Of a stretch of 64,000 nt of DNA, positions 18,325-26,938 are shown piece by piece. The translations under genes and the position numbers were made by a program. The DNA is taken from assembly GCA_003268905.1 (NCBI GenBank), contig QLTU01000007.1:114553-178552 (forward strand), written 5' to 3'. A model generated the notes under the pieces. It saw nothing but the letters and a program-made list of their open reading frames with translations, was not told the DNA's origin and made no database searches. The DNA is from Acidovorax defluvii. GTDB taxonomy: Bacteria > Pseudomonadota > Gammaproteobacteria > Burkholderiales > Burkholderiaceae_C. Numbering within the stretch: the first letter of the stretch is position 1; every line of letters begins with the position of its first letter.

Positions 18325-19662
18325 ATGAAAACGATTGTTCTCGGCGCCGGCATCATCGGCATCAGCACCGCCTGGCACCTGCTGGAGCGCGGACACGAAG
18401 TGGTCGTGGTCGACCGCCAGCCCGACGCCGCGCTGGAAACCAGTTTCGCCAATGCAGCGCAAATCTCCGTCAGCTACTGCGAGCCCTGGGCCAACCGCGC
18501 AGCGCCATGGAAAGCGCTCAAGTGGATGTTCGACAAGGAGGCGCCGCTGCTGTTGCGCCCTCAGCTGGACTGGGAGCAATGGCGCTGGTGCCTGAAGTTT
18601 CTGGCGCAATGCAACGACACGGCCTTTGAGCGCAATGTGCAGCAGATCGTGGCCCTGGGCGCCTACAGCCATGCGGCGCTGAAAGACGTGGTGCGGGCCA
18701 CCGGCATCCAATACCACCGCCTCGAATGCGGCATCGCACACTTCTATTCCGACCAGAAATCGCTGGACGAGGCGGGCCACGCAGTCGAGGTGATGCGCAA
18801 GTTCGGCGTGCAGCGCCGCCTGGTCAGCCGCGCAGAGCTGCTGCAGATCGAGCCGGCCTTCAGCGCCTATGGCGAGCGCATCACCGGCGGCACCTACACC
18901 AGCACCGACGAAAGCGGCGACGCGCGCCTGTTCACCCAGCAACTGGCCCGCCGCTGCGCCGAGCGCGGCGCGCAGTTTCTGTATGGCCATGACGTGCTGC
19001 GCCTCAACAAAACCGGAAATACTATCGATTCAGTAGCTGTTAGCGCAATACAGTCGGGGGCTACAGGCCAAAAACACTCAATATTGAAGGGCGATGCCAT
19101 CGTGGTGGCCTGCGGCTCCTACAGCGCGCCGCTGCTGCGCAGCGTGGGTGTGGACCTGCCCATTTATCCCGGCAAAGGCTACAGCGCCACGTTCCCGCTG
19201 CTGCGGCCCGAAGCGGCGCCCCTGGTCTCTGCCATCGACGATGGCAAAAAGCTCGCCATGAGCCGCCTGGGCGATGTGCTGCGCGTGGCTGGCACCATCG
19301 AACTGGGCGGTTTTGACCTGTCCCTGGACAACCCCGTGGCCAAGGCGCGCTGCCACTTGCTGTCACGCCGCATCGAAGAAGTCTTGCCCGGCGTGTGCGA
19401 CACCCGCACGCCCGAGCAGGGCGGCAACCCGCAATACTGGACCGGCCTGCGCCCCGCCACCCCCACCAATATCCCGTTCATCGGCCGCACGCGCGTGGGC
19501 AAGCTGTGGGTGAATGCCGGCCATGGCACCCTGGGCTGGACGCATGGCGCGGGCTCAGGCAAGGCCCTGGCCGAGCTGATCAGTGGCGCGCAGCCTGCGA
19601 TGGCCTTCGGCTTTCTGGGCGCTGAACCGGGGCCGCACCAACGCCCTGTGGTCGCGGCCTGA
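18325..19662 (+). CDS. dadA: D-amino acid dehydrogenase, small subunit type
   Basis: An FAD enzyme of the DadA/DAO family that oxidises D-amino acids (D-alanine in the model) to keto acids at the membrane. The N-terminal dinucleotide fold is VLGAGIIGISTAWHLLERGHEVVVVD, and the C-terminal block is NAGHGTLGWTHGAGSGKALAELI. The length of 445 residues is close to the family's 432 or so; the excess lies at about 233-254, which is encoded by a copy of the hairpin repeat. The start lies 3 bp after the nested inverted-repeat element. No alanine racemase gene is adjacent. Other FAD amine oxidases are less likely. Confidence 0.93.
   Translation: MKTIVLGAGIIGISTAWHLLERGHEVVVVDRQPDAALETSFANAAQISVSYCEPWANRAAPWKALKWMFDKEAPLLLRPQLDWEQWRWCLKFLAQCNDTAFERNVQQIVALGAYSHAALKDVVRATGIQYHRLECGIAHFYSDQKSLDEAGHAVEVMRKFGVQRRLVSRAELLQIEPAFSAYGERITGGTYTSTDESGDARLFTQQLARRCAERGAQFLYGHDVLRLNKTGNTIDSVAVSAIQSGATGQKHSILKGDAIVVACGSYSAPLLRSVGVDLPIYPGKGYSATFPLLRPEAAPLVSAIDDGKKLAMSRLGDVLRVAGTIELGGFDLSLDNPVAKARCHLLSRRIEEVLPGVCDTRTPEQGGNPQYWTGLRPATPTNIPFIGRTRVGKLWVNAGHGTLGWTHGAGSGKALAELISGAQPAMAFGFLGAEPGPHQRPVVAA
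19021..19085. repeat. Hairpin repeat copy inside the dadA coding sequence
   Basis: CAGTAGCTGTTAGCGCAATA, a loop and GGGGCTACAGGCCAAAAAC match the intergenic copies. It is read in frame as about 20 residues (TIDSVAVSAIQSGATGQKHS) without disrupting the gene. Confidence 0.8.
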
Positions 19663-19751
19663 GGGGCGGTCAAAACGCCCCACGCCTGCGCGATTGCGGG
19701 CACCGCACCATAATAGCCCTCCCCCTCCAGAAGGCTCTGCGCCCCGTTTTT

Positions 19752-20273
19752 GTGAACAGCTCCCTGCACCGACCCGCCCTTGCCCGCCCGCCCAGTTTTT
19801 CTGCGAGGGAGTTTCGCGATGCGCTGGGCATGTTCGCCACCGGGGTGACCATCGTGACGGCCCGCAATGCACAGGGTCAGCCCATCGGGCTCACCGCCAA
19901 TTCGTTCAATTCAGTTTCGCTGGATCCGCCCCTGGTGCTGTGGAGCCTGTCGCGCGCGGCCGCTTCAATGCCGGCCTTTGCCAACGGCTCCCACTACGCC
20001 ATCAATGTGCTGGCAGCCGACCAGAAGGCCCTGGCCGAGCGCTTTGCCTCCCGCGGAGTCGACCGCTTCGCCGGTGTGGAACACCACTCGGGCATCAGCG
20101 GCGCCCCGTTGCTGGAGGGCGCTGCGGCCACCTTCGAGTGCTTCAACCGCAGCCGCTACGAAGAAGGCGACCATGTGATTTTTGTCGGCGAGGTCGAGCG
20201 CTGCCAGCACCACGGCGGCATGTCGCCCCTGCTGTACCACGGCGGGCGGTTCTACACCGAGCACCCGCTCTGA
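19752..20273 (+). CDS. Flavin reductase family protein (FMN-binding)
   Basis: A 173-residue flavin reductase-like domain protein, of the small NAD(P)H:flavin oxidoreductase component type used by two-component monooxygenases. Typical family blocks are FRDALGMFATGVTIVTA, GLTANSFNSVSLDPPLVLWSL and the C-terminal LLYHGGRFY. The start codon is GTG at 19752, with no strong ribosome-binding site. The MOSC gene begins 12 bp after its stop, so the two are likely co-transcribed. No monooxygenase partner is adjacent, so the substrate is unknown. Confidence 0.9.
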   Translation: MNSSLHRPALARPPSFSAREFRDALGMFATGVTIVTARNAQGQPIGLTANSFNSVSLDPPLVLWSLSRAAASMPAFANGSHYAINVLAADQKALAERFASRGVDRFAGVEHHSGISGAPLLEGAAATFECFNRSRYEEGDHVIFVGEVERCQHHGGMSPLLYHGGRFYTEHPL

Positions 20274-20284
20274 GCGGACAGTCC

Positions 20285-20872
20285 ATGGCCCAGACACTTC
20301 AAGTGCTCAGCGTGAATGTAGGAACGGCCCAGCCCGTGCGCATCGGCGAGCGCAAGATCCTCACCGCCATCGGCAAATCATGCACGCCCGGCCCCGTTGC
20401 CGTGGGACGGCTGGGCCTGGCGGGCGACGAGCAGGCCGACCTGAGCGTGCACGGCGGCCTGGACAAGGCGGTGTATGCCTACCCGGCGGTGCACTACGCC
20501 TTCTGGCAAGCCCAACGGCGCGAGCGCGGGATCAGCCTGTTCGACGAGCCGCTGCCACCCGGTTTCATGGGCGAAAACCTCACGGTCGATGGCCTGCTGG
20601 AACACGAGGTGTATGTGGGCGACCGGCTGCACTTTCCCGATTGCGTGCTGCGCGTGGCGGCACCGCGCGAGCCTTGCTACAAATTCAATGCCGTCATGGG
20701 GTTCCCGCAAGCCGGCCGCGCCATGGCCATTGCCGGGTGCTGCGGCTACTACCTGGCGGTAGAGCAGACTGGCACCATCGCGGCGGGCCAGCAGGCCACG
20801 CTCGAACCTGGGCAGCGTGGGCTGAGCATTGCGCAGGCATTTGCCGGGAAATTCGCGAAGCACGCGCGCTGA
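20285..20872 (+). CDS. MOSC domain protein, YiiM-like
   Basis: A 195-residue MOSC-domain protein (molybdenum cofactor sulfurase C-terminal fold) of the YiiM type. Family blocks are LAGDEQADLSVHGGLDKAVYAYP, FMGENLTVDGL and the conserved cysteine region REPCYKFN. YiiM relatives reduce N-hydroxylated compounds as molybdoenzymes. It begins 12 bp after the flavin reductase, which could feed electrons to it; that link is inference. The ATG at 20285 agrees with the family N-terminus. Confidence 0.9.
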   Translation: MAQTLQVLSVNVGTAQPVRIGERKILTAIGKSCTPGPVAVGRLGLAGDEQADLSVHGGLDKAVYAYPAVHYAFWQAQRRERGISLFDEPLPPGFMGENLTVDGLLEHEVYVGDRLHFPDCVLRVAAPREPCYKFNAVMGFPQAGRAMAIAGCCGYYLAVEQTGTIAAGQQATLEPGQRGLSIAQAFAGKFAKHAR

Positions 20873-20888
20873 GACGCGTTTTACTTCG

Positions 20889-20937
20889 TTTTTTATAGCT
20901 GCTAGCGCTTGTCGAAAGAGCGCTAGAGCCCTGTTTC
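20889..20937. repeat. Copy of the dispersed TAGCGCTT hairpin repeat
   Basis: TTTTATAGCTGCTAGCGCTT, loop, AGAGCGCTAGAGCCCTGTTT. It lies between the convergent MOSC gene and minE. Confidence 0.85.
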
Positions 20938-20945
20938 ATCCCAAA

Positions 20946-21212
20946 TCAGCGCACCGTATCGGGCAGCTCGATTTTCACTTCGAGCACTTCCAGGTTGTCC
21001 TGGCGCTCCAGGTGCACCTTGAGGTCGTCGGGGTTGATCTTCACGTATTTCGAAATCACCGCCACCAGTTCGCGCTGCAGCGCGGGCAGGTAGTCGGGCT
21101 CGGCGGCGTTGCGGCCGTTGCGTTCGTGCGCCAGGATGATCTGCAGGCGCTCTTTGGCGACGCTGGCGGTCTTCTTCTTTTCGCCCAGCAGGAAAGACAG
21201 GAATGACGCCAT
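20946..21212 (-). CDS. minE: Cell division topological specificity factor MinE
   Basis: An 88-residue MinE, which displaces MinC from MinD and drives pole-to-pole oscillation. The N-terminal membrane-targeting [13 protein letters not shown], the anti-MinCD helix region ([13 protein letters not shown]) and the C-terminal dimerisation part ending LEVKIELPD are all present. It is the last gene of minCDE, 3 bp after the minD stop. Confidence 0.97.
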   Translation of the reverse strand: MASFLSFLLGEKKKTASVAKERLQIILAHERNGRNAAEPDYLPALQRELVAVISKYVKINPDDLKVHLERQDNLEVLEVKIELPDTVR

Positions 21213-21215
21213 GGC

Positions 21216-22031
21216 TTATTTGCTCCCGAACAGGCGTTTGAAGAAGCCGGGCTTCTCGGCTTCGATGAAGCGCAGGGGCTTGTCCTCGCCCAGGAAGCGG
21301 TCGATCACGTCCTTGTAGGCCTCGGACACATCGCTGCCCTGGGCGTGGATGGCGGGGGAACCCTGGTTGGAGGACTGCAGCACCACTTCCGACTCCGGAA
21401 TCACGCCGATCAGCTTGATGCGCAGGATGTCCTGGATGTCCTCCAGGCTCAGCATCTGGCCGTCCTGTACGCGGCTGGGGTTGTAGCGCGTGATGAGCAG
21501 ATGCTCCTTGATGGGCTCGCCGCCCTCGATGGCGCGCCGGGTCTTGCTGCCCAGCATGCCCAGGATGCGGTCGGAGTCGCGCACGCTGGACACCTCGGGG
21601 TTGGTCACCAGCAGCGCCTCGTCGGCAAAGTGCATGGCCATGAGCGCGCCGCTTTCGATGCCGGCGGGCGAGTCGCAAATGATGTATTCAAAGCCCATGC
21701 TGGCGAGGTCGGTCAGGATCTTCTCGACGCCTTCCTGGGTCAGCGCGTCCTTGTCGCGCGTCTGGCTGGCGGCCAGCACGAACAGGTTGTCGCACTGTTT
21801 GTCCTTGATGAGCGCCTGGTTCAGGTTGGCCTCGCCCTGGATCACGTTGATGAGGTCATACACCACGCGGCGTTCGCAGCCCATGATGAGGTCGAGGTTG
21901 CGCAGGCCGACATCAAAGTCGATCACGGCAGTCTTGTGGCCGCGCAGGGCGAGGCCGGAGGCAAAGCTGGCACTGGTGGTGGTCTTGCCCACGCCACCCT
22001 TGCCGGAGGTCACGACGACGATTTTGGCCAT
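21216..22031 (-). CDS. minD: Septum site-determining ATPase MinD
   Basis: A 271-residue ParA-like ATPase that recruits MinC to the membrane. The deviant Walker A motif SGKGGVGKTTT is at residues 9-19. The switch motif DFDVGLRNLD and DSPAGIE follow, and the C-terminal amphipathic helix (FLGEDKPLRFIEAEKPGFFKRLFG) is the membrane anchor. ATG 22031 is the family start; longer in-frame starts lead into minC DNA. It sits between minC and minE in the usual order. Confidence 0.98.
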   Translation of the reverse strand: MAKIVVVTSGKGGVGKTTTSASFASGLALRGHKTAVIDFDVGLRNLDLIMGCERRVVYDLINVIQGEANLNQALIKDKQCDNLFVLAASQTRDKDALTQEGVEKILTDLASMGFEYIICDSPAGIESGALMAMHFADEALLVTNPEVSSVRDSDRILGMLGSKTRRAIEGGEPIKEHLLITRYNPSRVQDGQMLSLEDIQDILRIKLIGVIPESEVVLQSSNQGSPAIHAQGSDVSEAYKDVIDRFLGEDKPLRFIEAEKPGFFKRLFGSK

Positions 22032-22074
22032 GTGTGCTGATTCTCTGTGGGGTTGATACGAATGAAATAGGGAC

Positions 22075-22830
22075 TCAGACGAGCGGCTCGATGATGAGCT
22101 TCTCGCCATCGAGCCGCACCTGGGCCGGCTTGCCACGCACGTCGGCGGGCAATTCGGTCTCGGTGGTGCGGTAGATGCCCGCGATGGAGACCAGTTGCGG
22201 CTCCAGGCAGGTCGAAAAAATGCGGGCCTCGGTGTTGCCGCGCGCCCCGGCAATGGCACGGCCGCGCAGCGGGGCGTAGACGTGGATGTTGCCGTCGGCA
22301 ATCACCTCGGCGCCAAAGCTCACCACGGCCATCACCACCAGATCGGCGCCGCGCGCATACACCTGCTGGCCCGAGCGCAAGGGCTTGTCGACCACCACGG
22401 TGCCGGGGCCGAGGGTGGGCACTTCGCGCACGACCTCGACCTCGCGCACCACTTCACGCACCACCTCCACCGGGGCGGGCGCTTCGGCGCGGGCGGGTGG
22501 GGCATCAGGGGCGGCGGCCAGGCCTGCGGCGCGGGCCGCTTCCATCTGGGCGGGGCTGCCGCCGCGCACGGCCACGGGCAGGGTGCGGTGCTCGCGCAGC
22601 TGCTCGGTGATGGCGGCAAAGTCGATGGGTTCTTCGGCCTCGCGCACGGGCGTCAGGTCGATCAGCACCGGGTCCTGGTCAAAAAAGCCAGGGGCGTCGG
22701 CCACGCGGTCGGCCAAGTCCACAGCAAACTGCGCCGCGTCCGTGGTTTTGAGCACCACAGCCACCACCGGCAGTGAAGCGCTTTTGAGGTCAAAACTGGC
22801 GCGTGTGTGCGCCGCCGTTTCAGTGGCCAT
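22075..22830 (-). CDS. minC: Septum site-determining protein MinC
   Basis: A 251-residue division inhibitor that blocks FtsZ polymerisation with MinD. The N-terminal FtsZ-binding domain (about 1-110: SFDLKSASLPVVAVVLKTTD) is joined by a variable Pro/Ala/Glu-rich linker to the right-handed beta-helix C-terminal domain (about 148-251: SGQQVYARGADLVVMAVVSFGAEVIADGNIHVY). The start at 22830 is chosen because it matches the family; an in-frame extension to 22911 is unlikely. It is the first gene of minCDE. Confidence 0.96.
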   Translation of the reverse strand: MATETAAHTRASFDLKSASLPVVAVVLKTTDAAQFAVDLADRVADAPGFFDQDPVLIDLTPVREAEEPIDFAAITEQLREHRTLPVAVRGGSPAQMEAARAAGLAAAPDAPPARAEAPAPVEVVREVVREVEVVREVPTLGPGTVVVDKPLRSGQQVYARGADLVVMAVVSFGAEVIADGNIHVYAPLRGRAIAGARGNTEARIFSTCLEPQLVSIAGIYRTTETELPADVRGKPAQVRLDGEKLIIEPLV

Positions 22831-23549
22831 GGGGTGGTGTGTTGAGCAGCCACGCCACCGGGCGCAGCCAAAAAGCCTGAGTGTAGCGGCAGCGCGTGGC
22901 CAAGCCGCCACAGGCGGGGCAACCGCTCACATGCAGGCTCACTGGACAAGCCATAACGGCCAATGAGGCAAGCGTGCCTCGGAACACAGGACGCAAAAGA
23001 CTTCTGGCAGGTCGCACTACGCAAGTACTCATGGCGGCAGGCTCGGGTCGTGAGCTCAGGCACTGTGCTGTTCCGCCGCAAGGTTGTCTTGGCAGGATCG
23101 ATGTCCTCATCCAACGCAGGCATGTCTAAGACAGTCAAAAAGAGCTGCGACATGGAACTGAACAACCCCTGCGATTCCCGAAACATTTAAGGGAAACCCA
23201 CCAGAGTTATGTCGCAAATTTACAAAAACAAACAATCACAATATTTGCAACAAGCAGCAACGGAACGCCGAGGACACCCATCCGCTTGCAGCGAAATTGA
23301 GGGAGGGAAATTCGATGCGTCTACCAAGTATTGCCGCTTTTGCGGTCTTGGGGCTTGCAAGTTCTGTGACACGCGAGAGACGAGTAAGTCATCCACTTGC
23401 CCTTGCCTGCAGGGGGAAAACCCACGGGCACTGGGCCGCCGCAATACGAAGGCGCCGAGCGACATCGTTGCAAGCCGGAAAAGTGGTTTGCAAAAAGCTA
23501 GCGCGCTCCAGCACCTTTTTAAGTGCCACTTTTTTACACGGGAGGATCC
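22831..23549. other. 719-bp stretch without a confident gene
   Basis: The stretch lies between minC and the lipoprotein gene and begins the accessory island. Open frames occur (for example 22963-23190 and 23209-23553), but none shows a known domain. One possible start, ATG 23315, has GGGAGGG just upstream and begins like a signal peptide (MRLPSIAAFAVLGLAS). That frame then becomes low-complexity basic and overlaps the next gene, which suggests a decayed or frameshifted gene. The minC promoter must also lie here. Confidence 0.4.
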
Positions 23550-23945
23550 ATGAAATTCTTGAAAACAGTATTTACAGCAGTACTCACACTGGCGTTAGTC
23601 GCGTGCTCTAACGCCCCTTCAGACGCGGACGTACAGGCAGTCACCCAACAATCATTGCAGCAGGTCGACCAGCAATTGGCACCGCTGGGATTGCGCTGGA
23701 GCGACGTGTTCGATACCCAAGTAAAAATCAAGAACAAGGCCAAGCAAGAGGATGGCCGTTGGCTCATTGAAGCAGAGACCACCGTCACAGCAAAAAAGGA
23801 TCTCAAAGAGCTTCCTGAGTCTGCGCAGATGTTGGTTTTTGCGTTTGCGGGTGATATGAAAAAAGGCCAAGCCATTGGTGGCGGAGCGGTCACCGATAAG
23901 TTCTATCTGCAAAAGGGAGACGCAGGCTGGATGGCAGTGCGTTAA
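23550..23945 (+). CDS. Small lipoprotein, unknown function
   Basis: A 131-residue protein with a lipoprotein signal (MKFLKTVFTAVLTLALVACS; lipobox LVAC, modified Cys about residue 19) and a hydrophilic mature part of mixed helix and strand. GGGAGGATCC precedes the ATG, a strong ribosome-binding site. The GC content is lower than in flanking core genes. It is followed by two small membrane ORFs on the same strand. I do not recognise the family. Confidence 0.75.
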   Translation: MKFLKTVFTAVLTLALVACSNAPSDADVQAVTQQSLQQVDQQLAPLGLRWSDVFDTQVKIKNKAKQEDGRWLIEAETTVTAKKDLKELPESAQMLVFAFAGDMKKGQAIGGGAVTDKFYLQKGDAGWMAVR

Positions 23946-23977
23946 CACCAGCCACTCGCCAAGCGCGGCCTTCAGCC

Positions 23978-24490
23978 ATGCGTATCTACGAGTTCGTCAA
24001 AGAGCACGTCATCCCGTTCAATTCGGTGATTGCCATGGCTGTCACCGTGGCTGCCGTACTGGACTTTCTAGCGCCCCAGGCCGCCTATCTGGCATGGCTC
24101 AGTTACGCGCTAGCGGGTCTGGTGATGCTGGCCATGGGACTAGAGGTTCGCAGTCAGCGCATGGCCACATCAAGCAACTCTTGGTGCACAAGCGTTTTGA
24201 ATCGCTTGCGGGCACCGCCGGGTCCGCTATGGAAGTCCCCTGCAGCACCGGTTGCTGTAGTTATTGGTGGCATCGCCGATGCAGGCTCAAAGATGTTGAA
24301 ACCACCTCCGAATATTGTGCATGCAACAGATACTGTCTTGGATATCGCAGGTGCGAGTGCTCCTGGCGGATTTTTTAAAGACGTTAGCATAACGGCATTG
24401 AAGAAAATTATTTCGATTGGAGCTGATGGAACGGAGCCAATAAAGATGAATGATGTAACACAAAAGTCATGCCAAAGAGGAAGCTACTGA
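23978..24490 (+). CDS. Membrane protein, unknown function
   Basis: A 170-residue protein with two N-terminal hydrophobic segments (about 14-32, VIAMAVTVAAVLDFLAP, and 38-54, LAWLSYALAGLVMLAMGL) and a soluble C-terminal half. Composition shifts along the gene from GC-rich at the start to AT-rich after about 24360, as if it bridges two DNA sources or is a fused remnant. It ends one base before the next start (TGA A ATG), so the pair is probably translationally coupled. No known family is recognised. Confidence 0.6.
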   Translation: MRIYEFVKEHVIPFNSVIAMAVTVAAVLDFLAPQAAYLAWLSYALAGLVMLAMGLEVRSQRMATSSNSWCTSVLNRLRAPPGPLWKSPAAPVAVVIGGIADAGSKMLKPPPNIVHATDTVLDIAGASAPGGFFKDVSITALKKIISIGADGTEPIKMNDVTQKSCQRGSY

Positions 24491-24491
24491 A

Positions 24492-24845
24492 ATGGAAAAA
24501 GCGTCTGAAATAAGAGAAAAGATATTTAACGGAAGATACATTAGCTTGTCACTATTTTTATTTCTATTAATTTACTTCAGTGTTTTTGGTTTTTTTGAAA
24601 TTTATTTAATATTGACTGTGGCTTTGTTGTTTTCTTTGGTATTGGCGTCTAATGAGTTCTTGACGAATGAAAATACTGGAGGGGTCGCCATACTTCACAT
24701 GGTTATTATTGTTTTAATGATAGGCGCCTATGATTATTTTTCGTCAGCCGGAAGTAGGTTGAATAATTTTTTAAATTTTATGCTCGCAGTGGTTGCCATT
24801 CTTTTTGTTTATGGATTTTATCTTGGTTATCGAACAAAAAAATAG
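24492..24845 (+). CDS. AT-rich small membrane protein, unknown function
   Basis: A 117-residue, very hydrophobic protein with about four transmembrane segments (YISLSLFLFLLIYFSVFGF, LILTVALLFSLVLA, ILHMVIIVLMIGAYD, FMLAVVAILFVYGFYLGY). Its DNA is far richer in A/T than anything else in the window, a clear sign of horizontal origin. It starts one base after the stop of the preceding membrane ORF and ends 35 bp before the left end of an IS element. Possible roles include immunity or a small membrane partner, but this is guesswork. Confidence 0.65.
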   Translation: MEKASEIREKIFNGRYISLSLFLFLLIYFSVFGFFEIYLILTVALLFSLVLASNEFLTNENTGGVAILHMVIIVLMIGAYDYFSSAGSRLNNFLNFMLAVVAILFVYGFYLGYRTKK

Positions 24846-24879
24846 GCAAGAATTTCTATTCAGATTGGTTGGGGTGTTA

Positions 24880-25930
24880 GGCGTTGTTGTGTAACTCGAT
24901 GTTGTTGCACAAATACCGGTCATGGCTGCGGTAGGCTGGGGAGATGAGTGAGACGAACTGGGGTCGGCGCAAATACCGGACAACAAACTGGAAGGCGTAC
25001 AACGCAGCGTTGAAGGCGCGAGGGGACCTGACCATCTGGCTCGATAGGGACATGCAGTGGCTAGCTCCGCCCACGGGCAAGCGTGGTCGTTGCCAGAAGT
25101 TCTCAGATGCGGCCATCCAGTTTTGCCTGACCATCAAGTGCTTGTTTGGCCAGCCCTTGCGCCAGACGCTGGGCCTGGTGCAGTCGCTATTGCGTATGGC
25201 AGGCCTGCCTTGGCCAGTGCCCGACTACAGCACGGTGTGTCGCAGACAAAAGAGCTTGAATGTGCAGGTGCACTACCGAGCAAGCGAGAAAGGCTTGCAC
25301 CTGCTGGCCGACTCCACGGGCATCAAGTTCTTGGGCGAAGGTGAGTGGAAAACCAAAAAGCATGGTGCCGAGCGCCGCCGCCAGTGGCGCAAGGTGCATC
25401 TGGGTATTGATGCCCAAACGCTGCAGATTCGGGCCATCGTAGTCACAACCAATGAAGTGGGCGACTCGCCCATTGCAGCTGACCTGCTAGGTCAAATCCC
25501 AAGCAATGAAGAGATAGCTAGCTTTACCGGTGATGGGGCGTACGACACGCAGGATGTACATAAGGCGTGCTACCTGCGGGGAGCGATTCCAATCATCCCG
25601 CCACGCAAAGGAGCGAAGCTGCGCAAAGGACTGGCATTTGCTCATCGCAATGAAGCGGTCAAGGCGTGTAGGAGGTTGGGGCGGGCTATCTGGAAAAGAT
25701 GGAGCGGCTACCACCGAAGGTCTCTGGTGGAGACCAAGATGAATTGCTTCAAGCGTCTGGGCGAGAAGGTGATGGCCAGGACGTTTGAGCGCCAGGTGGC
25801 CGAGCTCAATATTCGAGCGTCAATCCTCAATCAATTTACCGCGCTGGGCACGCCCCAGACGGTCGCTGCTGCGTAAATCCATTTGGGATTGGGGATGTCT
25901 TGCCCTATGGCCGATTTATGCAACAACGCC
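24880..25930 (+). mobile_element. IS5-family insertion sequence, IS903-like group
   Basis: The terminal inverted repeats GGCGTTGTTGTGTAACTCG (24880-24898) and CGATTTATGCAACAACGCC (25912-25930) match at 16 of 19 positions. They enclose one transposase gene; the length is 1051 bp, normal for the group. No 9-bp target duplication is visible in the flanks, so it may have recombined after insertion. Confidence 0.85.
24944..25876 (+). CDS. IS5-family transposase (IS903-like)
   Basis: A 310-residue DDE transposase. It begins with a helix-turn-helix-like region and has the catalytic Asp in LLADSTGIKFLGEGEWKTKKHG, the second Asp in FTGDGAYDT and the Glu region around RSLVETKMNCFKRLGE. These are characteristic of the IS903 subgroup of IS5. 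The frame is intact, so the element may be active. Confidence 0.93.
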   Translation: MSETNWGRRKYRTTNWKAYNAALKARGDLTIWLDRDMQWLAPPTGKRGRCQKFSDAAIQFCLTIKCLFGQPLRQTLGLVQSLLRMAGLPWPVPDYSTVCRRQKSLNVQVHYRASEKGLHLLADSTGIKFLGEGEWKTKKHGAERRRQWRKVHLGIDAQTLQIRAIVVTTNEVGDSPIAADLLGQIPSNEEIASFTGDGAYDTQDVHKACYLRGAIPIIPPRKGAKLRKGLAFAHRNEAVKACRRLGRAIWKRWSGYHRRSLVETKMNCFKRLGEKVMARTFERQVAELNIRASILNQFTALGTPQTVAAA

Positions 25931-25990
25931 AGTCTTATGCAACAAAGCCGAGACGAAGATGAATTGCTTCAAGCTTCGCCAGGGAAGTCA
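25931..25990. mobile_element. Relic of a second related IS5-family element
   Basis: Directly after the right end lies TTATGCAACAAAGCC (a second IS end, reverse GGCTTTGTTGCATAA). GAGACGAAGATGAATTGCTT follows, nearly identical to transposase codons at 25731-25750 that encode ETKMNCF. A decayed or rearranged copy therefore sits beside the intact one. Confidence 0.65.
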
Positions 25991-26113
25991 CATTTATGCG
26001 ACGAACCATGTCGGCACACGATAGGCTCCTTCAATTAATTTTCGCTATTAGGGGCGCCAGGGGCATTACTTGCAGGAAACTATCGAGGTAAGAGAAGGAG
26101 CGAGTGAAAGGCC

Positions 26114-26926
26114 ATGCCATTTTTCAAAGTACCCGGGACGGTCAATGGAATTGCGCCCATGAGAAAGTTCTCTAAAGGGGGAAGTGTCAATCCAGACAGG
26201 GCACCCGTCTGGCACCAGGAGCCAGGTCTTGGCTGGCATGACCATTTGCGCAGCCGAAGCAATCTGGATGCACCGGATGTGGCGAATAAAAGGTCGGGCA
26301 CCAAAGAATTGCCGCAGGAGGCTGCACCGGACATTCCAGAGCTGGTCAGCAATAGCCTAAGTGATGAGCGCTTTGCCGAGCACATCATGGGCTTGATAAA
26401 GGAGGCCACGTCTCTCACGGAGGCGCGTTTGGCAAGTTTGACTCGGTGGGACGCGGACGCAAAAATGCTGACCAATTACTGGTTTGGCAGCTCCGATGAT
26501 CAGATCAAAGCCTACCTGATACCCATCATGGGGTCCATCTTGCGGGTCCTTCGTGGCTTGAACCCGAAGAGCTTCTTGCCCTATGACGCGGCAAGCACCA
26601 CGTCAGTGGGGTGCTCTGGCCAAGTCGACCAAAGCGCAGATGCCGCCGTCTGTCCGGTCGACACTAATGGCCATAGAATTCTTCTAGCAGCGCAGTTCTT
26701 TAAAAGAGATGCGTTCAATCGGGTCTATGGAACCAGGGAGTTCCTGCCGAGAGACTCCCAGCTTTCCATCCTATTGCATGAAATTACGCACTTCAAAGAC
26801 GTTGCAGGCTCCAATGATGCGTACTATGGCATTCGCAACGCCAAGTCAATCTCGGACAAAACAGCCGAGGCGAAGGTCAATGCCGACTCACTCGCGGCCC
26901 ATGTGCTTGGGATCACGATCAAATAG
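26114..26926 (+). CDS. M35-like (aspzincin) metallopeptidase, putative toxin or effector
   Basis: A 270-residue protein whose C-terminal half matches lysine-specific M35 metalloendopeptidases. The zinc motif HEITH is at 222-226. It is followed by F-x-x-VAGSND, placing the third ligand Asp235 at the spacing of the GTDD motif, and then YYG with the catalytic Tyr238. Cys pairs at about 170-190 could form a disulfide. There is no signal peptide, so secretion would need a specialised route such as type VI secretion. The next gene encodes a signal-peptide protein, 12 bp away, which suggests an effector and immunity pair. Two IS5-family elements flank the pair. The enzyme family is well supported; the toxin role is inference. 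Confidence 0.8.
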   Translation: MPFFKVPGTVNGIAPMRKFSKGGSVNPDRAPVWHQEPGLGWHDHLRSRSNLDAPDVANKRSGTKELPQEAAPDIPELVSNSLSDERFAEHIMGLIKEATSLTEARLASLTRWDADAKMLTNYWFGSSDDQIKAYLIPIMGSILRVLRGLNPKSFLPYDAASTTSVGCSGQVDQSADAAVCPVDTNGHRILLAAQFFKRDAFNRVYGTREFLPRDSQLSILLHEITHFKDVAGSNDAYYGIRNAKSISDKTAEAKVNADSLAAHVLGITIK

Positions 26927-26938
26927 CAAGGTTTTTTG

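Noticed and set aside
18022..18990. 322-aa minus-strand frame over the dadA promoter element
   Set aside because: It reads the inverted-repeat element and antisense dadA; its peptide is repeat-derived.
22963..23190. 75-aa plus-strand frame between minC and the lipoprotein gene
   Set aside because: No ribosome-binding site or family pattern; it may be a decayed sequence, so it is left as a comment on the gap.
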